In this document: positions 26,535 through 35,821 of the stretch, piece by piece
How the letters are laid out: each line of letters begins with the position of its first letter
Position numbering within the stretch: the stretch's first letter is position 1
From: Lentisphaeria bacterium
Lineage (GTDB): Bacteria; Verrucomicrobiota; Lentisphaeria; Victivallales; UBA1829
Assembly (NCBI GenBank): GCA_017456805.1
Contig: JAFTIQ010000034.1
Location: forward strand, 1-64,000
Length of the DNA stretch: 64,000 nucleotides
Direction of reading: 5' to 3'
Made by a program: the position numbers and the translations under genes
The notes under the pieces: generated by a model
What the model saw: the letters and a program-made list of their open reading frames with translations, nothing else
Told to the model about the DNA's origin: nothing
Databases searched by the model: none

Positions 26535-28088
26535 ATGAATAAACGGGCGATTTTCTTTTTATGCAGTTTGCTTCTTCTGGTCATGGGATGCGGGATGCTG
26601 ACCGTAGTTCCGGTTTCGTATCTGATGAACGATCCGGATTCTGTCACCATAAAATTTTTAATTTATGCATTTCTGACCTGTGCAATTTCTTCGGCAGTTT
26701 TTTTCAAGACCAGGCGGAAGAAGAATGAGCCGGAGTTCAAGACGGGAGCGAGGGAAGGATTTTTGTCTGTCTTTGCGGCTTGGCTCGGAGCAAGTCTGCT
26801 TGGGGCGCTGCCTTTTCTGGTTATCGGAGGAATGGATTTTCCGGATTCTTTTTTTGAATCGGTATCAGGTCTGACGACGACCGGTGCGAGTGTGATCGAT
26901 TCCGATATGCTTCTTTCTTCAGGCGGAAAACTGGAAAACGGCTTGGAATCGTTGCCGAAAGGACTGCTTTATTGGAGGAGTCTTCTGAACTGGTTCGGGG
27001 GAGTCGGAATTGTTGTTTTTGTGCTGCTGATCATGCCGCTTCTGAGTCCGGGACAAAACGGACAGCAGTTATATAATGCGGAAGTTCCGGGATTGAAGAC
27101 AGGATCAGATCAGGCGACGCCCCGGCTTGTCAGTTCTGTCCGGATCATTCTGGTGGTTTATCTGATGTTTACGATGCTTTCCACGTTCTGCTATTATGTG
27201 GGCGGGATGACTTTTTTCGATGCGGTGTGCCACTCGTTTTCCACGGTATCCACCGGAGGTTTTTCAACGAAGAATTCCGGTTTCGGATTTTATGAAAGCC
27301 CGTTTCTGCAGTGGGTCTGCATTGTTTTCATGATTCTTTCCGCTTGCAATTTCACATTGATCGTCCGGCTGTTCGTTTCCCGTTCGTTCCAATATTTCAG
27401 AGATGAAGAATTCAAATTTTTCTTTGGGCTCACAGTGACAGCCACCTGCATTTCAGCGATTCTGCTCTATCTGCGGTGTCCGGAAGGGGTTCTTTCTACG
27501 ACAGGCGAACTGATTCCCCGGGGAGTGGAAAGCAGTTTGCGTACAGCGGCATTTCAGGTTTCCAGTGTGATTACCACCACTGGTTTTTCCACTTCGGATT
27601 ATACCCTCTGGGGAATCCCGGCGATTCTTGTTATTCTGTTCCTTCTGATGTTCCCCTGCGGCTGCGGGGGATCTACTGCGGGAGGCATGAAATGCGCCCG
27701 TGTTTTTCTGATTTTCAAATTGATTCTCTCAGAAATCCGGCACTGTGTCTTTCCCCACGCATTGCCTGATATCCGACTGAACGGAGTGAGAATGGGCTCT
27801 GCCGTGATCAATAAAATGATGGCTTTTCTTTTTCTCTATCTTATGATATTTATGCTGACTGCCGCGCTTCTTCCCATGCTTTGCGATATGGATATGACAA
27901 CAGCATTCAGTGCTTCGATCAGCTGTTTGAGCAACGTTGGACCGGGGATGGGAGAAGTGGCACCTTCCAAAAGCTTCAGCTGGATGAGTGACAGTGCAAA
28001 ATATCTGCTCTCCTTCACAATGCTGGCGGGGCGTCTGGAACTTTACACCTGCCTGGTCCTTCTCCTGCCCTCATTCTGGAAACGGTAA
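26535..28088 (+). CDS. trkH: Trk potassium uptake channel TrkH
   Basis: 517 residues, highly hydrophobic, with the four selectivity-filter loops of TrkH/KtrB: LTTTGASV, FSTVSTGGFST, VITTTGFSTSDY and SNVGPGMG. It forms the inner-membrane potassium path gated by TrkA. The start at 26535 follows GGAGA and lies 16 nt after trkA; the longer frame from 26469 would overlap trkA by 50 nt. The C-terminus (GRLELYTCLVLLLPSFW) is typical of the family. Confidence 0.93.
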   Translation: MNKRAIFFLCSLLLLVMGCGMLTVVPVSYLMNDPDSVTIKFLIYAFLTCAISSAVFFKTRRKKNEPEFKTGAREGFLSVFAAWLGASLLGALPFLVIGGMDFPDSFFESVSGLTTTGASVIDSDMLLSSGGKLENGLESLPKGLLYWRSLLNWFGGVGIVVFVLLIMPLLSPGQNGQQLYNAEVPGLKTGSDQATPRLVSSVRIILVVYLMFTMLSTFCYYVGGMTFFDAVCHSFSTVSTGGFSTKNSGFGFYESPFLQWVCIVFMILSACNFTLIVRLFVSRSFQYFRDEEFKFFFGLTVTATCISAILLYLRCPEGVLSTTGELIPRGVESSLRTAAFQVSSVITTTGFSTSDYTLWGIPAILVILFLLMFPCGCGGSTAGGMKCARVFLIFKLILSEIRHCVFPHALPDIRLNGVRMGSAVINKMMAFLFLYLMIFMLTAALLPMLCDMDMTTAFSASISCLSNVGPGMGEVAPSKSFSWMSDSAKYLLSFTMLAGRLELYTCLVLLLPSFWKR

Positions 28089-28113
28089 AATTCAAACACA
28101 ATTGAGGAATCTC

Positions 28114-28491
28114 ATGATCAGAAAAGGCGATAAAATGAAATGTCCCCACTGCGGGGAAATGACATTCATCAAGCAGAAAACAGAAATGGAGGGCTGGACA
28201 AGAAAAGGAGAAATCCTTGTTTGCGCTCTCTGCGATCAGAAAGTTGCCGATGTCTCAGAAGAAACTGCCTCTTCAAGTACAGATAAACTTTCCGCACTTT
28301 CTGCGCTTCTCGGCGGCGAAACCGTTGAAAAGCCGAAAGTCTCTCTGGATCAGGCGGACCGCCGATTCTGCAAAGATTGCAAACATGCAGTCCGCACTGC
28401 TTTTCTCATTCGCTGCGAACTCTCCGGAAAATCCGTTGAAGCCATGGACGATTGCGATAAATTCCAACGCAGAGAAGAACAAGAAGGGTAA
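28114..28491 (+). CDS. Small zinc-ribbon hypothetical protein
   Basis: 125 residues, not a family I can name. It opens with MKCPHCGEMTFI and continues to LVCALCDQK (two CxxC knuckles, residues about 10-40), then a low-complexity serine/threonine linker, then a second cysteine cluster FCKDCKHAV with further cysteines at about 110 and 120. This looks like a zinc-ribbon pair. It starts 25 nt after trkH behind GAGG, so it probably shares the transcript. Its last 86 nt run antiparallel over the end of the next gene. Confidence 0.65.
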   Translation: MIRKGDKMKCPHCGEMTFIKQKTEMEGWTRKGEILVCALCDQKVADVSEETASSSTDKLSALSALLGGETVEKPKVSLDQADRRFCKDCKHAVRTAFLIRCELSGKSVEAMDDCDKFQRREEQEG

Positions 28492-31186
28492 GCAGCACAA
28501 GGATCATTTCGGGGGCATCCGTCCGGACGACTTCCCGGGGATCCGTATTTTCAATATCCAGTGCAGAGGGAGAATTCAGTTTCTTTCTCTGCATCTCAAT
28601 CAGAGTTTTCCGCTGAGCTTCCGTTTCCAGCACAATCCAGCTTGTCTGGGAAATCAGAATTTCTTCCTCAATACTCCGTTTGACCAGAGGGACCCAGAGT
28701 GTTTTTTCCAATGAGGGATCTCTCAGAAGTTTCAGGGAATCAGCCCGTAATTCCAGGGCAGAAGCATATTTTCCGGAACCTTTTCCGGTCACAGCGCCGG
28801 AATCCACCCGGACCACCCTGCCATCGTCCAACCTTGCAACCCGCGCAGGTTCGCTGCTCACAGGAACCACCTGCATATCTGAAAAACGATAAGCAAAGGT
28901 TTTGTTTTCAGGACTGGAACGGATCAGCATGGGATATTCCGGAGCGAACTCTTCAAAGCCGCGCAGATCCCACCCTTTATGAAGAACCCTGTCCGTCCAA
29001 AGAACAAAAACCGGATAATGATCTTTTTCCAGTTTTCCACTCTGAAGAATTGCGCCTTTCACCACATTGGAAACTGCAAACCCGGGCGTTCCCGGCTGAT
29101 ATTTTTCCGTAAATTCCTCAAATGCTTTCCCGAGATCCGAAATGGGATATGCTTTTCCGAGGTTGTCTGCGGAAATGATTCCGGAAACGATCCGCACCTG
29201 TTTTGCTTCCGGGAACTGCTGCTGAAGAGCGATCCTGAGATTCAGAGCCACATTCCGGAAATCTTTTCTACTGCTGCGGTCAACAATCAGAATGATCTCA
29301 GGAGTCCGTTTCACGATCCTGGATTCCAGATCAGATTGCGAAAGCAATTTTGCGCCGGAATCCCCTGCCCGCACAGGAAGTTTGTATTTCTTTCCATCCA
29401 GTTCAATTTCCGGGGAAGTGCCTGCCGGATAAAGGAAATCCACCACAACCCGGCGGGTGGACGTCACAGGAAAAACAAAAAAGCGCAATTCGTCAGCCCC
29501 GGAATAATAGATCAGCGCAGGATCTTTCCTGACATTCGTGATTTTTTCATAAATCCACAAAGCAGTTTTCCGTTCTGCAACAGATCCGCGTTCCAATTTT
29601 CCATTGATTTCCAGAGAAAGCCCGCTGACGAATACCCCCTCCGGCAGTTTCAGTCTTCCTGCGTATTCGCCGTTGGTGGCAAGGCCCTTGAGCTTGAGCT
29701 CCATCGATGCTCCGTCAGAAGAGGGCTGGAACGAGGCTGATGTTACCTTCACAAAAGCAGTCGTCTTCCGGTCCTGCAATCCCGCAAGAGGAACCGGACG
29801 GAAATGGGGACGGTCTCTGCCGACACCGAAAACGGTGCGCGTTCTATTCGGGCTGCTGCCGAACAGATCGGAATACATCCGGAAAAGCTGGGAGTCGGAA
29901 ACGGTCAACCCATTGAAAACGATTGCATTATAAAGTTCTCCGAGGAACGGAAGTTCCACTCCGTCCCGGGCATCGATCAGCCGCGTCATCGTCGATTCCA
30001 GCCGGGGCATATCCAGAGTGTTTTTCTGTTCCTCAAGGGACATTGTGTAAGAGGTATTATAATAGGTGGAGACCATCTGTTCCAGATCCGCCTTATCGCT
30101 CCATGCTTTCCCGAAAAAGAGGATCGGAACAGTGAGCACACCAGCAAAAAAGGCAATCAGGATCTGTTTCCGGGGAAGCGTCATCTTCCGGTAGTCCAAG
30201 GTATAAAAATAATTTTGCAGCAGAAACAGCAGCGTGGGAGTCAAAATCAGGAACCCTGCTCCGCAAGCGAGAATCGCCGGTGCAAACAATGGCAGCCACG
30301 GCAGAAACAGCAGAAAGAAGTACAGAGGGAACCAATAGACAGCCCCCTTCAGATAAATACTGAGCAGATCTGCCTTTTTATTTCCTGCAACCGGAAGCCA
30401 TAACACGATCGCATTCAACAGCGAACAGATGTAAGGCCACGGACTTCTCAAATCACAGGGAAACGGAATGTAAGTATTCAGACACAATCCGCAAACCGGA
30501 AGGATCAATCCGATGATCAGCGGAAAAAGATATCTTCCGTGTTTCCAATTCATCACCAGCGGGATCAATAACAGAAGCCCCTTCACTACCGCAAGGAAAA
30601 ACAATACTCCGAGAATCAGCAGCAGAGAGCAGAAACCGATCACCAGCAGATTTTCCATTTTCTGCGTAAATTTGGAAAGAGACGAAAGAAAATGAGCGCA
30701 AAGAAAGAGCACAAGAGGAATCACAACCACCGCAACAGAAGAATAAATAATCGCCTTTTTTCCGCGGAAACTGTCCGCAAGAATCATCACGGAATGTGCG
30801 GCAGAAGGCATCAGAAATGTGAAAACATAGATGATCCAGCGTTGACCCGGAAGAATAAAATCTTCCACGTCGGGAAGCATCTTGTGATAGTTTACGGAAA
30901 AGATGAGCATGAGCAGAATATTCACTGCCAGGAGCGAAACGGCTGAAGCTATGCCGAAATCCCGTTTTTTATACCGGAGAACAATTACTGTAAGAGTTCC
31001 GCCCGCACCGTAACCGGCAAGCAGAGAGAAAAACGGCAGAAAAGCCGCCAGATTTTCTGATGAAAAGGATTCTCTGACGATGAACAGATCCTTTCCCCAG
31101 AGCAGGAAAAGCAGAACCATCGGCAAGGTAAGAGTCAGCAGCAGCCAGACAGGCGATTTCAGCGGGGAACGGATTTCATCATTCAT
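28406..31186 (-). CDS. Membrane VIT-domain protein with PEP-CTERM-like tail (MSEP-CTERM type)
   Basis: 926 residues. The first ~350 residues hold about nine hydrophobic segments. A soluble part follows with a vault/inter-alpha-trypsin (VIT)-like domain near 470-570 (ERKTALWIYEKITN, then KDPALIYY). At the C-terminus a short motif TDAPEM is followed by a membrane segment (ILVLLTLLVLLCVGIY) and a basic end (RNRPWLQRIFRRVR), the three-part form of exosortase sorting signals. This matches my memory of MSEP-CTERM proteins tied to dedicated exosortases. No exosortase gene is in the window. Start at 31186 has GGAG 8 nt upstream. Exact family is less sure than the architecture. Confidence 0.6.
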   Translation of the reverse strand: MNDEIRSPLKSPVWLLLTLTLPMVLLFLLWGKDLFIVRESFSSENLAAFLPFFSLLAGYGAGGTLTVIVLRYKKRDFGIASAVSLLAVNILLMLIFSVNYHKMLPDVEDFILPGQRWIIYVFTFLMPSAAHSVMILADSFRGKKAIIYSSVAVVVIPLVLFLCAHFLSSLSKFTQKMENLLVIGFCSLLLILGVLFFLAVVKGLLLLIPLVMNWKHGRYLFPLIIGLILPVCGLCLNTYIPFPCDLRSPWPYICSLLNAIVLWLPVAGNKKADLLSIYLKGAVYWFPLYFFLLFLPWLPLFAPAILACGAGFLILTPTLLFLLQNYFYTLDYRKMTLPRKQILIAFFAGVLTVPILFFGKAWSDKADLEQMVSTYYNTSYTMSLEEQKNTLDMPRLESTMTRLIDARDGVELPFLGELYNAIVFNGLTVSDSQLFRMYSDLFGSSPNRTRTVFGVGRDRPHFRPVPLAGLQDRKTTAFVKVTSASFQPSSDGASMELKLKGLATNGEYAGRLKLPEGVFVSGLSLEINGKLERGSVAERKTALWIYEKITNVRKDPALIYYSGADELRFFVFPVTSTRRVVVDFLYPAGTSPEIELDGKKYKLPVRAGDSGAKLLSQSDLESRIVKRTPEIILIVDRSSRKDFRNVALNLRIALQQQFPEAKQVRIVSGIISADNLGKAYPISDLGKAFEEFTEKYQPGTPGFAVSNVVKGAILQSGKLEKDHYPVFVLWTDRVLHKGWDLRGFEEFAPEYPMLIRSSPENKTFAYRFSDMQVVPVSSEPARVARLDDGRVVRVDSGAVTGKGSGKYASALELRADSLKLLRDPSLEKTLWVPLVKRSIEEEILISQTSWIVLETEAQRKTLIEMQRKKLNSPSALDIENTDPREVVRTDAPEMILVLLTLLVLLCVGIYRNRPWLQRIFRRVRSE

Positions 31187-31315
31187 AAAAAAACTCCTTC
31201 ATTTTCAACATTTTGTTTCCGGATAAATATAATCTTTTCTCTATTAAATTACAAGCGCTGTTGAAAAAAATCTTTATTTTCTGCCATAATATTATTTCTA
31301 TCTTCTTTTTTTAAT

Positions 31316-31343
31316 TTGAAATCCGCTGAGAATGTGTTATATT
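31316..31343 (+). promoter_or_regulatory. Promoter of the acyl-CoA synthetase operon
   Basis: TTGAAA (31316-31321), 16-bp spacer, TATATT (31338-31343). The leader to the ATG at 31448 is about 98 nt. Confidence 0.55.
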
Positions 31344-31447
31344 TCAAAAAATATTGAGAAGGTGGATTCAAAGCAGGGCAAAAAATCCGGATATTTTTGA
31401 AAGACTTTTGAATTCTCCGCAAAAGATTAACATAAGGAAAAAGCAAT

Positions 31448-33088
31448 ATGCCTATTACAAATATTCTGGAACAGAATGCAAAGCTTTACGGCAATGACGT
31501 TGCGCTGATCGAAATCAACCCCCAGGAACTGGAAAAACGTCATACCACCTGGCGGGAATATTCTCTGATCGAATCCAGTCCGACAGATACATTCCGTTCC
31601 GAAATCACCTGGCAGGAATTTGATGACAAAGCAAACCGTTTTGCAAACTTTCTTATGACACGGCATATCCGGAAAGGGAAAAAAGTTGCAATTCTCCTTA
31701 TGAACTGTCTGGAATGGCTCCCCATTTATTTCGGGATCCTTAAAACCGGAGCAATGGCGGTTCCGCTGAATTTCCGTTACAGTGCAGAAGAAATCAAATA
31801 CTGTCTGGAACTGGCAGATGTGGATATGCTGGTGTTCGGTCCCTCCTTCATCGGACGGGTGGAAACCATTTGCGACCGGATCCCCAGAATCAAATCTTAC
31901 CTCTACGTTGGAGAAGATTGTCCCACATTTGCAGAACCCTACTCCAATCTGGTTTCCTACTGTTCCAATAAAGCCCCCACTGTTGCGATCACCGATGAGG
32001 ATGAAGCGGCAATTTACTTCTCTTCCGGAACAACCGGATTCCCCAAGGCGATCGTCCATGCGCACAAAAGTCTGATGCACGCCTGTATCGTGGAACAGAA
32101 ACATCATGGTCAGACCAAAGACGACACTTTTCTCTGTATTCCTCCGCTCTATCACACCGGGGCAAAAATGCATTGGTTCGGCAGTTTTCTTGTGGGCGGG
32201 AAAGCGGTTCTTCTCCGGGGAATCAAACCGGAATGGATCATCAGTGCTGTTTCAGAAGAACGCTGCACGATCGTCTGGCTTCTTGTTCCGTGGGCACAGG
32301 ACGTTCTGGATGCCATTGAACGGGGCGAGATCAAGCTGGAAGATTATGAATTGAAACAGTGGCGTCTGATGCATATCGGAGCGCAGCCGGTTCCGCCCAG
32401 CCTCATCAAACGCTGGAAAACAGTCTTCCCGGATCATGATTACGATACCAACTACGGTTTGAGTGAATCCATCGGCCCCGGTGCGGTTCATCTGGGAATT
32501 GAAAATATCGACCATGTGGGTGCGATCGGTGTCGCCGGTTACGGGTGGCAGACGAAGATCGTGGATCCCCAGCGGAATGAAGTCAAAAAAGGCGAAGTCG
32601 GTGAGCTGGCTGTCAAAGGCGATGGCGTCATGCTCCGCTATTATAAAGATGAAAAATCCACCAGAGAAGTTCTTTCCGAGGACGGCTGGCTCTTCACCGG
32701 AGATATGGCGCAGGAATCGGAAGATGGATTCATCTATCTCGTTGACCGGAAGAAAGATGTGATCATCACAGGCGGTGAAAACCTTTATCCTGTTCAGATC
32801 GAAGACTTCCTGCGGAAACACAACTCCATCAAAGATGTGGCAGTCATCGGCTTGCCCGAGCCCCGCCTCGGAGAAATCGCAGCGGCAATCATTGAAGTCA
32901 AACAGGATCACACTTTGACCGAAGAAGAAATCAATAATTTCTGTCTGGAACTCCCCAGATACCAGCGTCCGAGAAAAATCATTTTCGCCGAGGTTCCCCG
33001 GAATCCCACCGGAAAGATTGAGAAGCCGAAACTCCGGAAAATGTACGGCGCGGATAATCTTGTTGCGATGCAGAACGAAATCAAGTAA
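31448..33088 (+). CDS. AMP-forming acyl-CoA synthetase family protein
   Basis: 546 residues of the adenylate-forming (ANL) superfamily. The P-loop-like core motif is YFSSGTTGFPKAIV near residue 197; later come NYGLSES, the hinge region DGWLFTGDMA near 410-418 with DRKKDVIITGGENLYP, and the C-terminal lysine in NPTGKIEKPKL. Such enzymes activate a carboxylic acid with ATP and pass it to CoA; the closest type is medium- or long-chain fatty-acyl-CoA ligase, but the acid cannot be read off. It is first in a tightly packed run: its stop overlaps the start of rsmB. Confidence 0.82.
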   Translation: MPITNILEQNAKLYGNDVALIEINPQELEKRHTTWREYSLIESSPTDTFRSEITWQEFDDKANRFANFLMTRHIRKGKKVAILLMNCLEWLPIYFGILKTGAMAVPLNFRYSAEEIKYCLELADVDMLVFGPSFIGRVETICDRIPRIKSYLYVGEDCPTFAEPYSNLVSYCSNKAPTVAITDEDEAAIYFSSGTTGFPKAIVHAHKSLMHACIVEQKHHGQTKDDTFLCIPPLYHTGAKMHWFGSFLVGGKAVLLRGIKPEWIISAVSEERCTIVWLLVPWAQDVLDAIERGEIKLEDYELKQWRLMHIGAQPVPPSLIKRWKTVFPDHDYDTNYGLSESIGPGAVHLGIENIDHVGAIGVAGYGWQTKIVDPQRNEVKKGEVGELAVKGDGVMLRYYKDEKSTREVLSEDGWLFTGDMAQESEDGFIYLVDRKKDVIITGGENLYPVQIEDFLRKHNSIKDVAVIGLPEPRLGEIAAAIIEVKQDHTLTEEEINNFCLELPRYQRPRKIIFAEVPRNPTGKIEKPKLRKMYGADNLVAMQNEIK

Positions 33089-34365
33089 TGAATCCCGCGT
33101 TATCCCGTGCAAAAGCTGTTACAGCATATCAGATCCTGCAGGAATCCCTTGAAGCAGTATTGAAGAAAGGTGTTCCTGCGGATGTTTTTCTTGCCCGGAA
33201 GTTCCGTCAGGATAAACGATTCGGTTCCAAAGACCGCCGTTATATCCGGGATATTGTTTTTTCTTACTTCCGCTGGCGTGGAGCGGTTCTTGCAGGATTT
33301 CCGGAAGAACCATCTTTCACCGGAGTGCTTGCTTCTCTGATTGCGGAACGTTTCCCGGAAGATCTTCTTTCCGGCTGGCTGGAACTTGCGGGGAAATCGC
33401 CGGAGGAAGTGAGAGAAGCTCTGCAAAAAGAACATCCGCTGGAACGGATCTCCTGTTTTTGCGGCGTTGAAATTCCGGCGGAAAGCGTTTTACCGGAATG
33501 GTCGCGCCCCATGCTGGAGCCCCGGTTTGCGGAATGGTTCCAGAAACGCCCCTGCATCTGGCTCCGGTCGGAACATTCCGATTTACCGGAACGGCTCGCC
33601 GGACACGGGATCGAAATCACTGCGCATGAAACAATTCCCCATGCCTACCGCTGCCTCAGTTTGAATGTGAATCTTTATGATCTGCCGGAATACCGGGAAG
33701 GATTGTTTGAAGTTCAGGATCTTTCGAGTCAGGCAATCGGTTTGACGGCTGCACCCTCCCCCGGCGAACATTGGTTTGATGCCTGTGCCGGAGCCGGCGG
33801 GAAAACGCTTCAGCTGCTTTCCATGCTGAAGGGGACCGGTTCGGTACTTTCCTCAGACCTTTCGGCGATCCGGCTGGAGGAGTTGAAAAAACGCGCGGAA
33901 CGCAGCGGCAGAAAGATCCGGGTGGAAACGCATGATTTGACAAAGCCCCTTCCCCGGTCTCTTCACGGGAAGTTCGATGGAGTTCTTGTGGATGCCCCCT
34001 GTTCCTCTTCGGGACGCTGGCGGCGGAATCCGGAAACCAGATGGCAAAGCTCCCGGGAACGGGTTCTGGAATTTGCCTCTCTCCAGCAAAAAATCCTTGA
34101 AAATGCCAGTCAGGCAGTCAAACCGGGCGGGATTTTGGTCTATGCAACCTGCTCAGCTTTCGCTGAAGAGAATGAAAATCAGGTAGAAAAGTTTCTTTAT
34201 TTGCATTTTGACTTTGCACTTGACGAAAATGGGTGTATATTACTGAATGATAAAAAGAGCGGAATGCTCAGGGTGAGTCCGTGGGATGCAGATTGCGATG
34301 CCTCGTTTGCCGCACGTTTGCGACGGAAGAAACTCCCCGAGGATGCATCTCTGCCGCAACAGTGA
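33088..34365 (+). CDS. rsmB: RsmB/RsmF-like rRNA (cytosine-5) methyltransferase
   Basis: 425 residues. An N-terminal NusB-like helical region (to about 140) precedes a SAM-dependent methyltransferase: FEVQDLSSQAIG, the SAM-binding FDACAGAGGKTLQLL near 230, VDAPCSSSGRWRRNPE with the motif-IV cysteine, and VYATCS with the catalytic motif-VI cysteine. That two-cysteine set is specific to RNA m5C methyltransferases of the NOL1/NOP2/Sun family; the NusB-like front part favours RsmB (16S C967). Start codon overlaps the acyl-CoA synthetase stop (TAATG). Confidence 0.85.
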   Translation: MNPALSRAKAVTAYQILQESLEAVLKKGVPADVFLARKFRQDKRFGSKDRRYIRDIVFSYFRWRGAVLAGFPEEPSFTGVLASLIAERFPEDLLSGWLELAGKSPEEVREALQKEHPLERISCFCGVEIPAESVLPEWSRPMLEPRFAEWFQKRPCIWLRSEHSDLPERLAGHGIEITAHETIPHAYRCLSLNVNLYDLPEYREGLFEVQDLSSQAIGLTAAPSPGEHWFDACAGAGGKTLQLLSMLKGTGSVLSSDLSAIRLEELKKRAERSGRKIRVETHDLTKPLPRSLHGKFDGVLVDAPCSSSGRWRRNPETRWQSSRERVLEFASLQQKILENASQAVKPGGILVYATCSAFAEENENQVEKFLYLHFDFALDENGCILLNDKKSGMLRVSPWDADCDASFAARLRRKKLPEDASLPQQ

Positions 34366-34373
34366 AAAGAGCT

Positions 34374-35081
34374 ATGTTATTTGATGATTCGCAACCAGCC
34401 CCTGAAGACCCTCCGTCTTATATAGACGCGCATACCCACTCCTGGCTTGAAGGTGATGGAGTAATCCGGATCAGAAATATTTTTCCGGATAGAGACAGCC
34501 TGAAAAATCTTCCGGAAACCTTTTCCATCGGGGTCCACCCGTTCAATCTGGAAGATCTGGAAAATGTTAATCTGCAGCTTGAACTGATCCGGGAAGCTGT
34601 AAAACTCAACCCGGAAGGCGCGGTTGCCATCGGGGAATGCGGGCTGGATCACTTCTCCGTCTATCCGCTGCAGCATCAGGAAGAGATCTTCCGCAAACAA
34701 ATCGAAATCGCCGCAGATGTCAACCTTCCGTTAGTGATCCATGCCGTCAGAGCGTGGCACGATATCATCCGGATCAAAAAAGAAACTCACAGCAAACGCT
34801 GCTGGCTCGCACATGGATTCCGTTCTTCCATGGATACCGCTGAGGATCTCATCGATCACAATATCATGCTCTCTTTCGGAGAAATCATTCTTCATGATCA
34901 GCGGACAAGAGATGTTCTTGCTGAAATTCCGGAAGATTCCTTTGTGCTGGAAACCGATGAATCCGCTATGGATATCAGAGAAATTTACAATGCGGCGGCA
35001 GCAATCCGTGAAATCGAAGTCGATGAACTCCTGAAAATTGTTTCCGATAACTTCAACAGATTCCGTTTCCAGGAGAAATGA
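34374..35081 (+). CDS. tatD: TatD-family metal-dependent hydrolase
   Basis: 235 residues. Metal ligands of the TatD family appear in order: YIDAHTHSW (HxH), GECGLDH with the glutamate, LVIHAVRAWHD, WLAHGF and LETDES. Family members are 3'-5' exonucleases/DNases of the amidohydrolase fold. The ATG at 34374 is 8 nt after the rsmB stop; an in-frame GTG at 34362 overlapping that stop is an alternative start. Slightly short for the family, mostly in the front region. It precedes tcdA. Confidence 0.78.
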   Translation: MLFDDSQPAPEDPPSYIDAHTHSWLEGDGVIRIRNIFPDRDSLKNLPETFSIGVHPFNLEDLENVNLQLELIREAVKLNPEGAVAIGECGLDHFSVYPLQHQEEIFRKQIEIAADVNLPLVIHAVRAWHDIIRIKKETHSKRCWLAHGFRSSMDTAEDLIDHNIMLSFGEIILHDQRTRDVLAEIPEDSFVLETDESAMDIREIYNAAAAIREIEVDELLKIVSDNFNRFRFQEK

Positions 35082-35083
35082 TC

Positions 35084-35821
35084 ATGGGAGACTGGCTCGA
35101 ACGGGAAGAGCTGCTTCTTGGCTCTGAGGCAGTCGCATCTCTCAAAAAAGCAAATCTCCTGGCAGTCGGGCTGGGAGGTGTCGGCGGAATCGCTGTGGAA
35201 ATGATCGTCAGAAGCGGTATCGGTTCCATTACCATTGCCGATGGAGATCTGGTGGAAGAAACCAACCGGAACAGGCAGATCATTGCGCTGACCAATACAG
35301 TCGGCAGAAAAAAAACAGAAGTCCTTGCAGAACGGCTCCGACTGATCAATCCGGATCTGAAAATCAATGTCATTGATCAATTTCTCAAGGCCGAAGATAT
35401 GGAAAATCTCACCGGATCCGGCAATTTTCACTGTGTGCTGGATGCAATCGATACCCTTGCGCCGAAAATCTCTCTGATCAAAGCAGCTCTCTCAAAAAAA
35501 GTTCCGGTCGTCTCCTCCATGGGCTCCGGAGCGCATCTTGACCCCGAAGCGATCCGGTGTGTTCCCGTTATGAAAACATTCAGTTGTCCGCTTGCAAAGG
35601 CTGTGCGGAATGGGCTTCGCGGGATCCCGGCAGAAGAATTGAAACTCTGCCAAGCTGTATTCACCACCGAGCCGCCCGTCAGATCAGCGGTTCTTGATAC
35701 AAATACCATGACTTGCAATAAACGGGCGATGCAGGGAACTGTTTCCTACATGCCCGCCCTGTTCGGATGCCGCTGCGCTGCAGAAGTCATCCGGATCCTG
35801 AAAGGAGAACATTACAAATGA
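35084..35821 (+). CDS. tcdA: tRNA threonylcarbamoyladenosine dehydratase (TcdA/CsdL family, ThiF fold)
   Basis: 245 residues of the E1-like ThiF/MoeB fold. The nucleotide-binding GLGGVGGIAVEMIVRSG and DLVEETNRNRQ, with the arginine that contacts ATP, are followed by VLDAID. The length and the NRNRQ segment fit TcdA, which cyclises t6A37 to ct6A in tRNA, better than MoeB or ThiF, which carry extra zinc cysteines. The ATG at 35084 is 9 nt from AGGAG and is preferred to the ATG at 35078 (3 nt). The stop overlaps the aroA start. Confidence 0.78.
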   Translation: MGDWLEREELLLGSEAVASLKKANLLAVGLGGVGGIAVEMIVRSGIGSITIADGDLVEETNRNRQIIALTNTVGRKKTEVLAERLRLINPDLKINVIDQFLKAEDMENLTGSGNFHCVLDAIDTLAPKISLIKAALSKKVPVVSSMGSGAHLDPEAIRCVPVMKTFSCPLAKAVRNGLRGIPAEELKLCQAVFTTEPPVRSAVLDTNTMTCNKRAMQGTVSYMPALFGCRCAAEVIRILKGEHYK

